Shown: piece after piece, positions 8,565-15,083 of the stretch | Layout of the letters: each line of letters begins with the position of its first letter | Position numbering within the stretch: the stretch's first letter is position 1 | Origin: JANMDU01 sp031376455 | Lineage (GTDB): Bacteria > Pseudomonadota > Gammaproteobacteria > Burkholderiales > Burkholderiaceae_C | Assembly (NCBI GenBank): GCA_031376455.1 | Contig: JANMDU010000056.1 | Coordinates: 1 to 29,827, forward strand | Length of the DNA: 29,827 bases | Direction: 5' to 3' | Made by a program: the position numbers and the translations under genes | Notes under the pieces: model-generated | What the model was told of the DNA's origin: nothing | The model's database searches: none | What the model saw: the letters and a program-made list of their open reading frames with translations, nothing else

Positions 8565-9479
8565 ATGAGTTTGTCTAAAAATATCCCGCCCCTGACCCCC
8601 GCCGTTTCGGGGCAGCGCGTCGAATTGCAAACCAGCGCTGGTTTGGTGAGTTTTTACCAGTCCAACGCGGTACAAGATGCCATGCTGCCACCCATGCTGC
8701 TGGTTCACAGCGTTAATGCTGCAGCCTCGGCGTTTGAGGTGGCTCCGTTGTATGAGCACTACCGCCAAACGCGGCCTACTTATGCCATCGATCTGCCCGG
8801 CTATGGCTTCTCCGACAGAAGCGACAGGCCGTACACGATCCGGCTGATGACGGATGCGGTACTGGCCGTGCTGGCGCATATTCGCAGCCAGCATGGCGAT
8901 GCTGCGGTGGATATGGTGGGCGTGTCTCTGGCGAGCGAATATGTGGCGCGAATCGCTTGTGAAGCGCCGCAGGCCGTACGACGCATCGCCCTCGTTAGCC
9001 CCACAGGTTTTAGCGGCAGCAAACGATTTTACGGTGCAACGGGCTCGTCGCGCGGCATCGCGTGGTTTTACCGCGCGGTGAGCAATCCGGCTTGGAGCGG
9101 TGGCTTATTTAACACGCTGGTCAAGCCCGGTGTTGTGCGCTATTTTTTGCAACGCACCTTTGGCCGCAAACAAATTGACGAAGCGCTGTGGCGCTACTGC
9201 GTGCTCACGGCGAGTCAGCCAGGCGCCAAGCATGCGCCCCTGCGCTTTTTATCAGCTTATTTATTTGCGGCGGACATCAATACGCTGTATGAAAAGCTTG
9301 CCTGCCCGGTGTGGGTATCAATGGCTACGAAAGGAGATTTCACCGATTACCGAGGCCGCAGCACGGTAGAGAAGCGTGCCAACTGGCAGTTTGAACTCAC
9401 GCCGGGCGGCGCGTTGCCGTATTTTGAGGATTTGGCAGGCTTTACGGCCAAATTAGATCATTTTTTAAGCCAAAAGTAG
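8565..9479 (+). CDS. Alpha/beta-hydrolase-like protein with degenerate catalytic motifs
   Basis: The 304-residue product has the alpha/beta hydrolase fold pattern: LLVHSVNAA near residues 45-53, YAIDLPGYGFSDR (73-85), the nucleophile elbow GVSLA with Ser121, a cap region rich in Phe/Arg, and an acidic stretch in ATKGDFTDYRG. Compared with active relatives, the HG of the oxyanion loop is HS. The final strand, where families of this type have GHxPxFE, reads GALPYFE (residues 282-288), so the usual catalytic His appears to be Ala283. I chose the ATG at 8565, which has AAGGA 8-12 nt upstream; an in-frame TTG at 8517 is less likely. It is divergent from bchIDO and convergent with bciB, so a role linked to pigment synthesis is plausible but not shown. 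No exact function is assigned. Confidence 0.8.
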   Translation: MSLSKNIPPLTPAVSGQRVELQTSAGLVSFYQSNAVQDAMLPPMLLVHSVNAAASAFEVAPLYEHYRQTRPTYAIDLPGYGFSDRSDRPYTIRLMTDAVLAVLAHIRSQHGDAAVDMVGVSLASEYVARIACEAPQAVRRIALVSPTGFSGSKRFYGATGSSRGIAWFYRAVSNPAWSGGLFNTLVKPGVVRYFLQRTFGRKQIDEALWRYCVLTASQPGAKHAPLRFLSAYLFAADINTLYEKLACPVWVSMATKGDFTDYRGRSTVEKRANWQFELTPGGALPYFEDLAGFTAKLDHFLSQK

Positions 9480-9524
9480 CTTTAGCCGGCGTATTTGTTG
9501 CGCAAGGTGCTATTATATTTATAG
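9480..9524 (-). repeat. REP-like intergenic repeat, copy 2
   Basis: On the minus strand the segment contains ATAGCACCTTGCGCA, then ATACGCCGGCTAAAGC, matching the other copies. It sits between the convergent stops of the hydrolase-like gene and bciB, in the same kind of position as copy 1. The T-rich flank and local palindrome (GCTATTATATTTATAGC) could help end transcription, which is inference. Confidence 0.55.
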
Positions 9525-9529
9525 CAAAA

Positions 9530-10828
9530 CTATATATCGCTTTTGCTGGGTAAAGTGGCTTTTTCAGCTTCCACTGGCCCCATACCGTAAGGCGCAACCA
9601 GATGCCACACATGAGGCGGCACCATATTCTTCATCTTTGCCGGCATTTCGCGTCGCAAATGAATAATCGTCTCCGCCGCCTTCATATCCACGCGCGCCCG
9701 TGCAAACTCCAGTCCGCGCGGCCCCACGCGCGGCATGAGCCAGCCAACGATGGGGCGCAGCCAATTGGGCATTTTTCTAAGCGGCAGTCCACCTGCGGCC
9801 AACTCTACGTTTTTGATAAAGCCTTTCACCGCACCCGCACGCTTGCCAGCGCTGCCCGGCGCGGAGGTGATCACTTCATCACGCAGCAGCTCGATCAGCT
9901 CTTGTCCACGCTGATTGCGCACCAATAGCCACTGCTCGCCCTGCCCACCCATGTAGCCCACCGTAATATCGCTCAGCACATTGGTGTAATCGACGCAGGT
10001 GCGGCAGGTCAGCGGGAAAAAATCGTTCGGCAGTTTAGACAGCGGCAATTGCAGAAACGGAATCGCCTTCACGCGGCCATCTTTGTACCGCAGCTCGACG
10101 TGGTAATCCGCTCTGAATTCGAGGTAGGTCACGTCATCAGGGTTTTCACCTTGGTCTTCTCCAAGCAAAGCTAAGAATTCATGAAAACGCTCGGTCGTGG
10201 TGTTGTCTGAGCAAGGCGTGCCAATTACATAAAGCTGCTCTAGGCCAAAGTTGCGTTTGAGCTCATCTTCAACCGCACGGAGCGCATAGACTTGGCAAGG
10301 GATGCCGATCACAGCCAGGCGCTTGTAGCCCAGCTCTAGCGCAGGTTCGAGCAGCGCCAGCAGCGGCGCATAGCCCATGCGCATACCTCGGCATTGCGCC
10401 ATACCTTCAGCGCGGGTCACGATCACGGGCTTGGGCCGCCACTTATCACTGGCATCTGGCGCCATCGTAAGCACAGCATCCACAGCGCCCGTCTCCAGCA
10501 GCCGCTCGGCCAGCCGCGTGGTAATGCCCGTCCATTGCGCACCTTGGCTTGGATTAGCGAGCCGGGCGCGCAACATGCGTTGGTGCGGGCCGAAAAATAG
10601 CTCATCAGGCTTTTTGATGTCACGCTCGCGGCCATGCACTGCAGCTTCCAGCCGCGCGTAGTCGGGTTTGATGAACTGGCAAGCATGCCCGCAGCGCTTG
10701 GCATCGCTGCTACGCGAGAGCCCACAATCCGTACACAATCCTCTCGCCGGGCCGCCTGTGATGATGGGCTCAATGAGCATCGGCTGCATCAAGAAGCTTG
10801 GAATTTCTGGGGATGTCGATGCCGTCAT
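9530..10828 (-). CDS. bciB: BciB-type 8-vinyl reductase (FrhB/coenzyme F420 hydrogenase beta-subunit family)
   Basis: BciB reduces the C8 vinyl group of divinyl (proto)chlorophyllide using reduced ferredoxin, FAD and [4Fe-4S] clusters. The 432-residue product has the N-terminal cluster motif CTDCGLSRSSDAKRCGHAC (Cys32, 35, 46, 50). The FrhB core contains IGIPCQVYALR and IGTPCSDNTTTERFHEF, and a further cysteine pair lies in LTCRTCVDYTN before GYMGGQGEQW. Family and length agree with BciB, but FrhB-like proteins also act elsewhere; the nearby bchIDO genes favour the chlorophyll role. I start at the ATG at 10828 (MTASTSPEIP). The frame continues upstream across the tRNA-Leu gene on the opposite strand and has no family similarity there. 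Confidence 0.85.
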   Translation of the reverse strand: MTASTSPEIPSFLMQPMLIEPIITGGPARGLCTDCGLSRSSDAKRCGHACQFIKPDYARLEAAVHGRERDIKKPDELFFGPHQRMLRARLANPSQGAQWTGITTRLAERLLETGAVDAVLTMAPDASDKWRPKPVIVTRAEGMAQCRGMRMGYAPLLALLEPALELGYKRLAVIGIPCQVYALRAVEDELKRNFGLEQLYVIGTPCSDNTTTERFHEFLALLGEDQGENPDDVTYLEFRADYHVELRYKDGRVKAIPFLQLPLSKLPNDFFPLTCRTCVDYTNVLSDITVGYMGGQGEQWLLVRNQRGQELIELLRDEVITSAPGSAGKRAGAVKGFIKNVELAAGGLPLRKMPNWLRPIVGWLMPRVGPRGLEFARARVDMKAAETIIHLRREMPAKMKNMVPPHVWHLVAPYGMGPVEAEKATLPSKSDI

Positions 10829-10927
10829 AACTACACAAAGTCTACACGACGCTTCATTTCGAACGGCCGATACACTTATCGCAGCAGCCAAGGAGCAGCA
10901 CGAAATCGGGACGACTATTTGACCCTC

Positions 10928-10933
10928 TACAAT
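10928..10933 (+). promoter_or_regulatory. Possible -10 element for tRNA-Leu
   Basis: TACAAT lies 13 nt before the first base of the mature tRNA, a fitting distance for a short processed 5' leader. No good -35 hexamer stands at 16-18 bp spacing, so this is only a candidate. Confidence 0.4.
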
Positions 10934-10946
10934 ATGAGCCTGCGCA

Positions 10947-11039
10947 GCCTCGATGGTGAAATAGGTAGACACAGCGGACTTAAAATCCGCCGCTTCGTTC
11001 ATAGCGGGCGTACCGGTTCGATTCCGGTTCGAGGCACCA
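10947..11039 (+). tRNA. tRNA-Leu (anticodon UAA)
   Basis: A complete class II tRNA is visible. The acceptor strands GCCTCGA and TCGAGGC pair perfectly (7 bp). The discriminator A at 11036 is followed by an encoded CCA. The anticodon arm GCGGA-CTTAAAA-TCCGC has anticodon TAA at 10981-10983. A long variable arm is present, and the T arm ACCGG-TTCGATT-CCGGT is perfect. The D-loop carries the usual GG (ATAGGTAG). Immediately downstream, the T-loop/3'-end sequence is repeated in a tandem array. Confidence 0.97.
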
Positions 11040-11236
11040 TGATTTCCGAGAAATGATTGTTATTGCACTCCCGAACCGGTCCGCCCAAGGGCAGTATTGA
11101 CGAAAGCACTCAAGCGTGCTGGGTTCGATTCCGGTTCGAGGCACCATGATTTCCGAGAAATGATTGTTATTGCACTCCCAAACCGATCCGCCCAAGGGCG
11201 GTATTGACGAAGCGCGCATGCGCGCTGGGTTCGATT
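11017..11236 (+). repeat. Imperfect 107/106-bp tandem array repeating the tRNA-Leu 3' end
   Basis: Two units (11017-11123 and 11124-11229) and the first bases of a third (11230-11236) each begin with the T loop TTCGATT. In units 1 and 2 this runs on through the tRNA 3' end and CCA (23 nt identical). Both then share ATGATTTCCGAGAAATG, a CGCCC-AA-GGGC hairpin, and a 16-nt hairpin element just before the next TTCGATT. That element is AGCACTCAAGCGTGCT (11105-11120) in unit 1 and AGCGCGCATGCGCGCT (11211-11226) in unit 2; an A-T pair has become G-C with pairing kept. The second tRNA-like end lacks a matching T stem and a 5' half, so it is not a tRNA gene. Confidence 0.85.
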
Positions 11237-11292
11237 CTTAGTGCAATGCTAAAAAAATGCCCGCACGGCCACCAAAGTTATAAACTGTACCC

Positions 11293-11949
11293 ATGGCTCA
11301 ATCATTCGAACCCCCTTACGAAATCCATGTGCATGGCGATGTGCCATTGCGCTCGGATGTGTCTTACGCTCAGCTGCAGGATGCTTTAAAGCCGCTGTGG
11401 TCTTACGCGGGCGCATCGTCGCTGGCCAAAGGCGCTGCCAGCTCCTATGAAGAAGAGCCGGGCATTCGGGTGGACGATAAAGAGCATGTGCTGAGCATGT
11501 GCTGGACCGTGCCCGCCGACGAATCCTTTCGTGCCAGCTTAGAAGAGATGTGCATGAATCTCAATGAGCTTTCTAGCGCTGGTGCGGCGATTGAGATCAG
11601 CATCTACGACACGCAGTTCGATGATGAAGACGAAGATAACGACGACAAGGAATCTCGTGATGACTTCCTCATGCTCTTCGTCGGCCCCACGCCGGGCGAC
11701 ATCATGCAAGTGCAGCGCGATATGCTGATTGACGATGTGACGGCCGTGATGGAGCGCCATTTCGAAAAAGCAGAGATGAGTGATGTGGTCACCGAAATTG
11801 ACAAAATGTTTACCAAGCGATTTGATGCGATGGTCGATTCGCTCACCATCCCGCGCACGCTGCGTGGTGGTTCAGGCTCTGGCGGCACAGGCGCTGGCGG
11901 CGGCTTGGGCGGCCATGGCGGTGGGCGCAAGCCACGGCATTTGCACTGA
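11293..11949 (+). CDS. Conserved-looking cytosolic protein of unknown function, acidic core and Gly-rich tail
   Basis: I do not recognise a characterised family with confidence. The 218-residue product has no signal peptide or membrane helix. It has a mixed alpha/beta N-terminal part starting FEPPYEIHVHGDVPLRSD. A very acidic stretch follows (residues 107-124, mostly Asp/Glu), then a well-ordered region (FLMLFVGPTPGDIMQVQRDM, residues 125-144). The Gly-rich tail (about 191-211) ends in basic residues and His. Codon use and the consistent hydrophobic pattern suggest a real protein. It lies alone after the tRNA-Leu repeat array, with the exported protein at 12013 next on the same strand. A homology search would be decisive. 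Confidence 0.75.
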   Translation: MAQSFEPPYEIHVHGDVPLRSDVSYAQLQDALKPLWSYAGASSLAKGAASSYEEEPGIRVDDKEHVLSMCWTVPADESFRASLEEMCMNLNELSSAGAAIEISIYDTQFDDEDEDNDDKESRDDFLMLFVGPTPGDIMQVQRDMLIDDVTAVMERHFEKAEMSDVVTEIDKMFTKRFDAMVDSLTIPRTLRGGSGSGGTGAGGGLGGHGGGRKPRHLH

Positions 11950-12012
11950 ATTGGCTGGGTTGAAGCCGCCTTTGAGCAGGCTGTTCATGCGTTTCGGTGC
12001 GAAAATCTCTTC

Positions 12013-12654
12013 ATGCCTACTCTGAAACTTTTTTCCCTCGCTTTCTCGCTCCCTCGCCTACTCACCGCTTCACTGATCTGCTTAGCGCTGTTTTTCACCC
12101 CTGCATTCGCACAGGAAGCTAACGTACTCGGCCTGCCTGCTGTGCCGCAGCCTAAACCGAGTAGTACGCCAGGCAGTGCGGCTAGCGCGGCAGGCAAGCC
12201 CTCTAACCCAGCCTCAGCACCCAAGCCAGCGCCGGGTATCTATCCCACCCGAGATGTGCTCGCCGGCGAGATGGGCTTGCAACACAGCGCAATAGACGGC
12301 CTAGGCCGCCTGATCATCACTACCCGCGCCACGTTTGCCACCGCAGGTGCGCAGAGCAGCGCCATGGATGCAGCGCGCTCCGTGCAAAAAGAGCTGGCCA
12401 AATCTTGCCTTAAGCAATGCCAGCCGCAAAAGATGGGCGCACCAAAAATTCTGTCAAGCGGCCAATTGGAGTTCGAACTCGCCTTTCGCCCGCTCTACCA
12501 ACACATGAATCAAACGCAATTCGTGGCCGCACTACAAAGCAAGCCACTAAACCTCACGCCCGCGCAAATCACAGCCCCAGTGCAAGCACCGCCGCCCATC
12601 TCTGTCTCCGTTACCACGAATGCAGCACCGCCAGCGGGCACAGAAACGAAGTGA
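12013..12654 (+). CDS. Exported protein of unknown function with Pro/Ala/Ser-rich linker
   Basis: The 213-residue product starts with a clear Sec signal peptide, hydrophobic core about 12-30 and a likely cleavage after AFA (residue 33). A low-complexity Pro/Ala/Ser linker (about 43-75) follows, then a compact domain (about 75-185) with GLGRLIITTRATF, two cysteines in SCLKQCQP that could form a disulfide, and LEFELAFRPLYQHM. A Pro-rich C-terminal tail ends the protein. No catalytic motif is visible. The gene lies 63 nt after the previous one, so the two may be co-transcribed, though no Shine-Dalgarno sequence is obvious. Its function is unknown. Confidence 0.75.
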   Translation: MPTLKLFSLAFSLPRLLTASLICLALFFTPAFAQEANVLGLPAVPQPKPSSTPGSAASAAGKPSNPASAPKPAPGIYPTRDVLAGEMGLQHSAIDGLGRLIITTRATFATAGAQSSAMDAARSVQKELAKSCLKQCQPQKMGAPKILSSGQLEFELAFRPLYQHMNQTQFVAALQSKPLNLTPAQITAPVQAPPPISVSVTTNAAPPAGTETK

Positions 12655-12709
12655 AAGCTGCGCTGAGTCGTGGAGTCGTCATCCGCTTTGCGCAACTGAA
12701 TCACTATTA

Positions 12710-12765
12710 ATTTAATAGCACTCTGCGCATATTCTATGTCGGCTAGATGCTCAAAAGGCTTGAAA
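12710..12765 (+). repeat. REP-like intergenic repeat, copy 3
   Basis: TTTAATAGCACTCTGCGCA followed by GTCGGCTAGATGCTC and AAAAGGCTT aligns with the copy at 15028 over its whole length with scattered differences. It lies downstream of the exported-protein gene in the plus orientation. Confidence 0.6.
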
Positions 12766-12800
12766 TCGTGTGGCACGGGCTGGCGATTTATCCAAAGAGT

Positions 12801-12828
12801 CAGAAGTCACACCGTGGGATGACTTCTG
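12801..12828. repeat. 9-bp perfect inverted repeat
   Basis: CAGAAGTCA and TGACTTCTG are perfectly complementary and separated by 10 nt. No T-run follows on either side, so it is a weak candidate for a rho-independent terminator. It could be a protein-binding site or a 3'-end hairpin of the upstream gene. Confidence 0.5.
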
Positions 12829-12976
12829 AGAGCCGCAGCGCTTACTTCTCCTGTTCGAATACGCCATGACACACGTCAAGGTATAGCCTTCTCGTGCCAT
12901 AATTTATACACATTAATCATGCGCATAAAATCAGAGCATGGTTTAAACGCATCTTCTAACTCCATCGGAGCCTTTC

Positions 12977-13282
12977 ATGACTTCTCCAACCTCGCTGAGA
13001 ACTACACCCGCACCCACACCGGCAAGCAAATCCGGCAAACGCGCCGTAAATCTCACCTTGTCTGCCGAGTCGATTGATCTCGCCAAAAAGCTTGGCATTA
13101 ACATGTCTAAAACCGTCGATGCGTGGTTTTCTCAAGAGATGAAGCGCCAATACTGGGAGCAATGGCGCGAGGAAAACCGCGAAGCTTTTGCGGCCTACAA
13201 CGCGCGCATTGAAAAAGAAGGCTTGCCACTGGCGAAATACCGCACTTGGGGCACGAACTTAAGCACTGGCAAAAAGGCTTAG
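12977..13282 (+). CDS. ccdA: CcdA-family antitoxin
   Basis: CcdA binds and neutralises CcdB and represses the operon. The 101-residue product has an N-terminal DNA-binding ribbon-helix-helix segment (about 22-55: AVNLTLSAESIDLAKKLGI, NMSKTVDAW). A CcdB-binding helix follows with the family pattern (W)EQWREENREAFAAYN, RIEKEGLPL and RTW, comparable to the F-plasmid protein's ENQE and NRDW ends. It carries a further 10-residue basic tail after the usual terminal Trp. GGAG stands about 8 nt before the ATG. The stop is 3 nt before ccdB, so the pair is translated together. Confidence 0.9.
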   Translation: MTSPTSLRTTPAPTPASKSGKRAVNLTLSAESIDLAKKLGINMSKTVDAWFSQEMKRQYWEQWREENREAFAAYNARIEKEGLPLAKYRTWGTNLSTGKKA

Positions 13283-13285
13283 ATC

Positions 13286-13600
13286 ATGGCGCGCTTTGAT
13301 GTTTATCAGCACCCCGATCCCCTAGAGCGAAAATGGATGCCCTATTTGTTGGATGTGCAAAATACCTTTCTGGATCTGATTGAAACGCGCGTCATGGTAC
13401 CTCTGCAAATCCCCTCCAGCATGTCAGGAGAGGTGCGCAATCTCAATCCAAAATTTTCCGTCCAAGGCAAGCAAGTTGTCATGAATACCGCAGCCCTGAT
13501 GGCCATCGCAGCGTTTGAACTCAAGCGACCCGTTGGCAATCTCGCCGCGCAGCAACTCACGATCCAAGACGCGATGGACACGCTTTTCGGCGGCTATTAA
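13286..13600 (+). CDS. ccdB: CcdB-family toxin (DNA-gyrase poison type)
   Basis: CcdB of the F plasmid traps DNA gyrase on cleaved DNA. The 104-residue product matches the family over its length: ARFDVYQHP, PYLLDVQNTFLDLIETRVMVPL, LNPKFSVQGKQVVMNTAAL and a final helix. F-plasmid CcdB ends in Trp-Gly-Ile, residues known to be needed for gyrase poisoning. Here the end reads LFGGY, so the Trp position appears to be Gly and the Ile Tyr. Whether the protein is still toxic, or acts on a different target surface, cannot be told from sequence. It lies just upstream of thyA. Confidence 0.9.
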   Translation: MARFDVYQHPDPLERKWMPYLLDVQNTFLDLIETRVMVPLQIPSSMSGEVRNLNPKFSVQGKQVVMNTAALMAIAAFELKRPVGNLAAQQLTIQDAMDTLFGGY

Positions 13601-13617
13601 CTTTTTCTCCAAGCATC

Positions 13618-14460
13618 ATGCCCAGCAACCAATACGAAACCTTCATGCGCCATGTGTTTGAGCACGGCATTACCAAAACCGACCGCACCGGCACAGGCAC
13701 GCGCAGCGTGTTTGGCCATCAAATGCGCTTCACTCTTGCCGAGGGTTTCCCGCTGGTGACGACGAAGAAAGTGCATCTGAAATCCATCGTGCTCGAGCTC
13801 TTGTGGTTTCTGCGCGGCGATGGGAATGCCAATTGGCTCAAAGAACGCGGCGTGACGATTTGGAATGAATGGGCAGATCGTGAGACGGGCGATTTGGGGC
13901 CTGTATATGGCGTGCAGTGGCGCAGCTGGCCGACGCCTGATGGTGGCCATATCGATCAAATCGCGCAAACCGTGGAACAGCTCAAAACTAATCCCGATTC
14001 GCGCCGCATTATTGTCAGCGCTTGGAATGTGGCTGATTTACCAAAGATGGCGCTCATGCCTTGCCATGCGTTTTTTCAGTTCTATGTTGCGCCCGGCGAG
14101 AACGGCAAGGATGGCAAGTCGCCTGCGGCTCGGGGAAAGCTCTCCTGCCAACTGTATCAACGCAGCGCTGACATCTTCCTTGGCGTGCCCTTCAACATCG
14201 CCAGCTACGCCTTGCTGACTCATATGCTCGCGCAGCAATGCGATTTGGATGTCGGTGATTTTGTATGGACAGGTGGCGATTGCCATATTTACAGCAACCA
14301 TCATGATCAAGTCACCACGCAACTTGAGCGTGAGCCTTTCGCCTATCCGCAGCTTATGATCAAACGCAAACCCGATTCGATTTTTGACTACAACTACGAA
14401 GATTTTGAAATCGTGAATTATCAGCATCATGCGGCGATCAAAGCACCGGTGGCTGTGTAA
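13618..14460 (+). CDS. thyA: Thymidylate synthase
   Basis: ThyA converts dUMP and methylene-tetrahydrofolate to dTMP and dihydrofolate. The 280-residue product has the phosphate-binding TDRTGTGTRSVFGHQMRF, the active site LMPCHAFFQFYV with nucleophile Cys149, RRIIVSAWN, and the substrate-binding LSCQLYQRSADIFLGVPFN (spans of the known motifs). It is about 16 residues longer than E. coli ThyA (264). The extra residues are a charged, Gly-rich loop at about 159-172, between two strands beyond the active-site Cys. It starts 17 nt after ccdB and is followed 16 nt later by folA, which regenerates tetrahydrofolate from its product. Confidence 0.97.
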   Translation: MPSNQYETFMRHVFEHGITKTDRTGTGTRSVFGHQMRFTLAEGFPLVTTKKVHLKSIVLELLWFLRGDGNANWLKERGVTIWNEWADRETGDLGPVYGVQWRSWPTPDGGHIDQIAQTVEQLKTNPDSRRIIVSAWNVADLPKMALMPCHAFFQFYVAPGENGKDGKSPAARGKLSCQLYQRSADIFLGVPFNIASYALLTHMLAQQCDLDVGDFVWTGGDCHIYSNHHDQVTTQLEREPFAYPQLMIKRKPDSIFDYNYEDFEIVNYQHHAAIKAPVAV

Positions 14461-14476
14461 ATCGGTGAAGTCACGT

Positions 14477-14992
14477 ATGCAAATCAATCTCATCTGGGCG
14501 CAAGCCCGAGACGCTTTGAATCGCCCTGTGATCGGCATGAAAGGTCAGATGCCTTGGCATTTGCCAGAAGACCTCGCGCATTTCAAGCGCACGACGCTTG
14601 GAGCGCCTGTGATCATGGGGCGCAAGACTTGGGATTCGCTGCCTTTCAGGTTCAGGCCTCTGCCGGGGCGGATGAATGTGGTGATCTCCTCGGATGCTGC
14701 AACACGAGAGAATTTAAAGAAAAACGGTGCTTTGCCGGCGCAGAATCTGCGCGAGGCGCTATCGATTTGTGAGCAATTAGCAAGTGCTGAAGTCTGGGTG
14801 ATCGGTGGTGCGCAGATTTACGCCCAAGCGCTGCCGATGGCTCACAAATTAGTCATCACTGAGATTGATGCTGAGTATGACGGCGATGCGTTTGCACCCG
14901 CTCTGGATGCAACATGGCAAGAGACGAAGCGAGAGAAGCTGCGCTCAGCCAACGGGTTAAACCTGTGCTTTGTGACTTATCTTCGGGCCTAA
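14477..14992 (+). CDS. folA: Dihydrofolate reductase
   Basis: FolA reduces dihydrofolate to tetrahydrofolate with NADPH. The 171-residue product shows INLIWAQARD, the Met20-loop equivalent GMKGQMPWHLPEDLAHFKR with catalytic Asp32, the NADPH-binding VIMGRKTWDSLP and VIGGAQIYAQALP, and a C-terminal strand ending CFVTYLRA. I chose the ATG at 14477, giving MQINLIWAQ; an ORF beginning at 14429 inside thyA is longer by 16 residues without family support. The pairing with thyA is the common arrangement in bacteria. Confidence 0.96.
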   Translation: MQINLIWAQARDALNRPVIGMKGQMPWHLPEDLAHFKRTTLGAPVIMGRKTWDSLPFRFRPLPGRMNVVISSDAATRENLKKNGALPAQNLREALSICEQLASAEVWVIGGAQIYAQALPMAHKLVITEIDAEYDGDAFAPALDATWQETKREKLRSANGLNLCFVTYLRA

Positions 14993-15023
14993 TGACTTCA
15001 GCCAATGACTTCAGCCAATGACT
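14991..15023. repeat. 13-bp tandem repeat after folA
   Basis: AATGACTTCAGCC is present twice (14991-15003, 15004-15016) followed by a 7-nt partial copy. It begins on the last bases of the folA stop codon, as if the gene's 3' edge had been duplicated by slippage. Confidence 0.8.
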
Positions 15024-15027
15024 CCTG

Positions 15028-15082
15028 ATTTAATAGCACTCTGCGCAGTATATACGCCGGCTAGACACTGAAAAAGCTTAAA
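15028..15082 (+). repeat. REP-like intergenic repeat, copy 4
   Basis: TTTAATAGCACTCTGCGCAG, then TATATACGCCGGCTAGACAC and AAAAAGCTTAAAA. It is the best match to copies 3 and 5 and ends directly at the xthA ATG, so it forms the whole 5' leader of xthA if that gene has its own transcript. Confidence 0.65.
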
Positions 15083-15083
15083 A

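Larger units (their letters stand above)
12655..12976. other. 322-bp intergenic region before ccdAB
   Basis: No gene is seen. The region holds a REP-like repeat (12710-12765), a 9-bp inverted repeat (12801-12828) and an AT-rich stretch (12898-12930) with CATAAT, TTTATA and an ATGCGCAT palindrome (12919-12926). The AT-rich stretch probably contains the ccdAB promoter and autoregulatory operator (inference; no good -35 found). Confidence 0.6.

Noticed and set aside
10829..11002. Upstream extension of the bciB frame
   Set aside because: It runs antisense through tRNA-Leu and lacks FrhB similarity.
11124..11150. Possible second tRNA gene
   Set aside because: Only the T loop to CCA is repeated; the T stem does not pair and there is no 5' acceptor, D arm or anticodon arm.
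10980..11219. Minus-strand open frame of 79 codons over the tRNA-Leu 3' end and repeat array, containing MVPRTGIEP-type sequence
   Set aside because: It is the antisense of the tRNA and its tandem copies; similar spurious proteins are often annotated beside tRNA genes.
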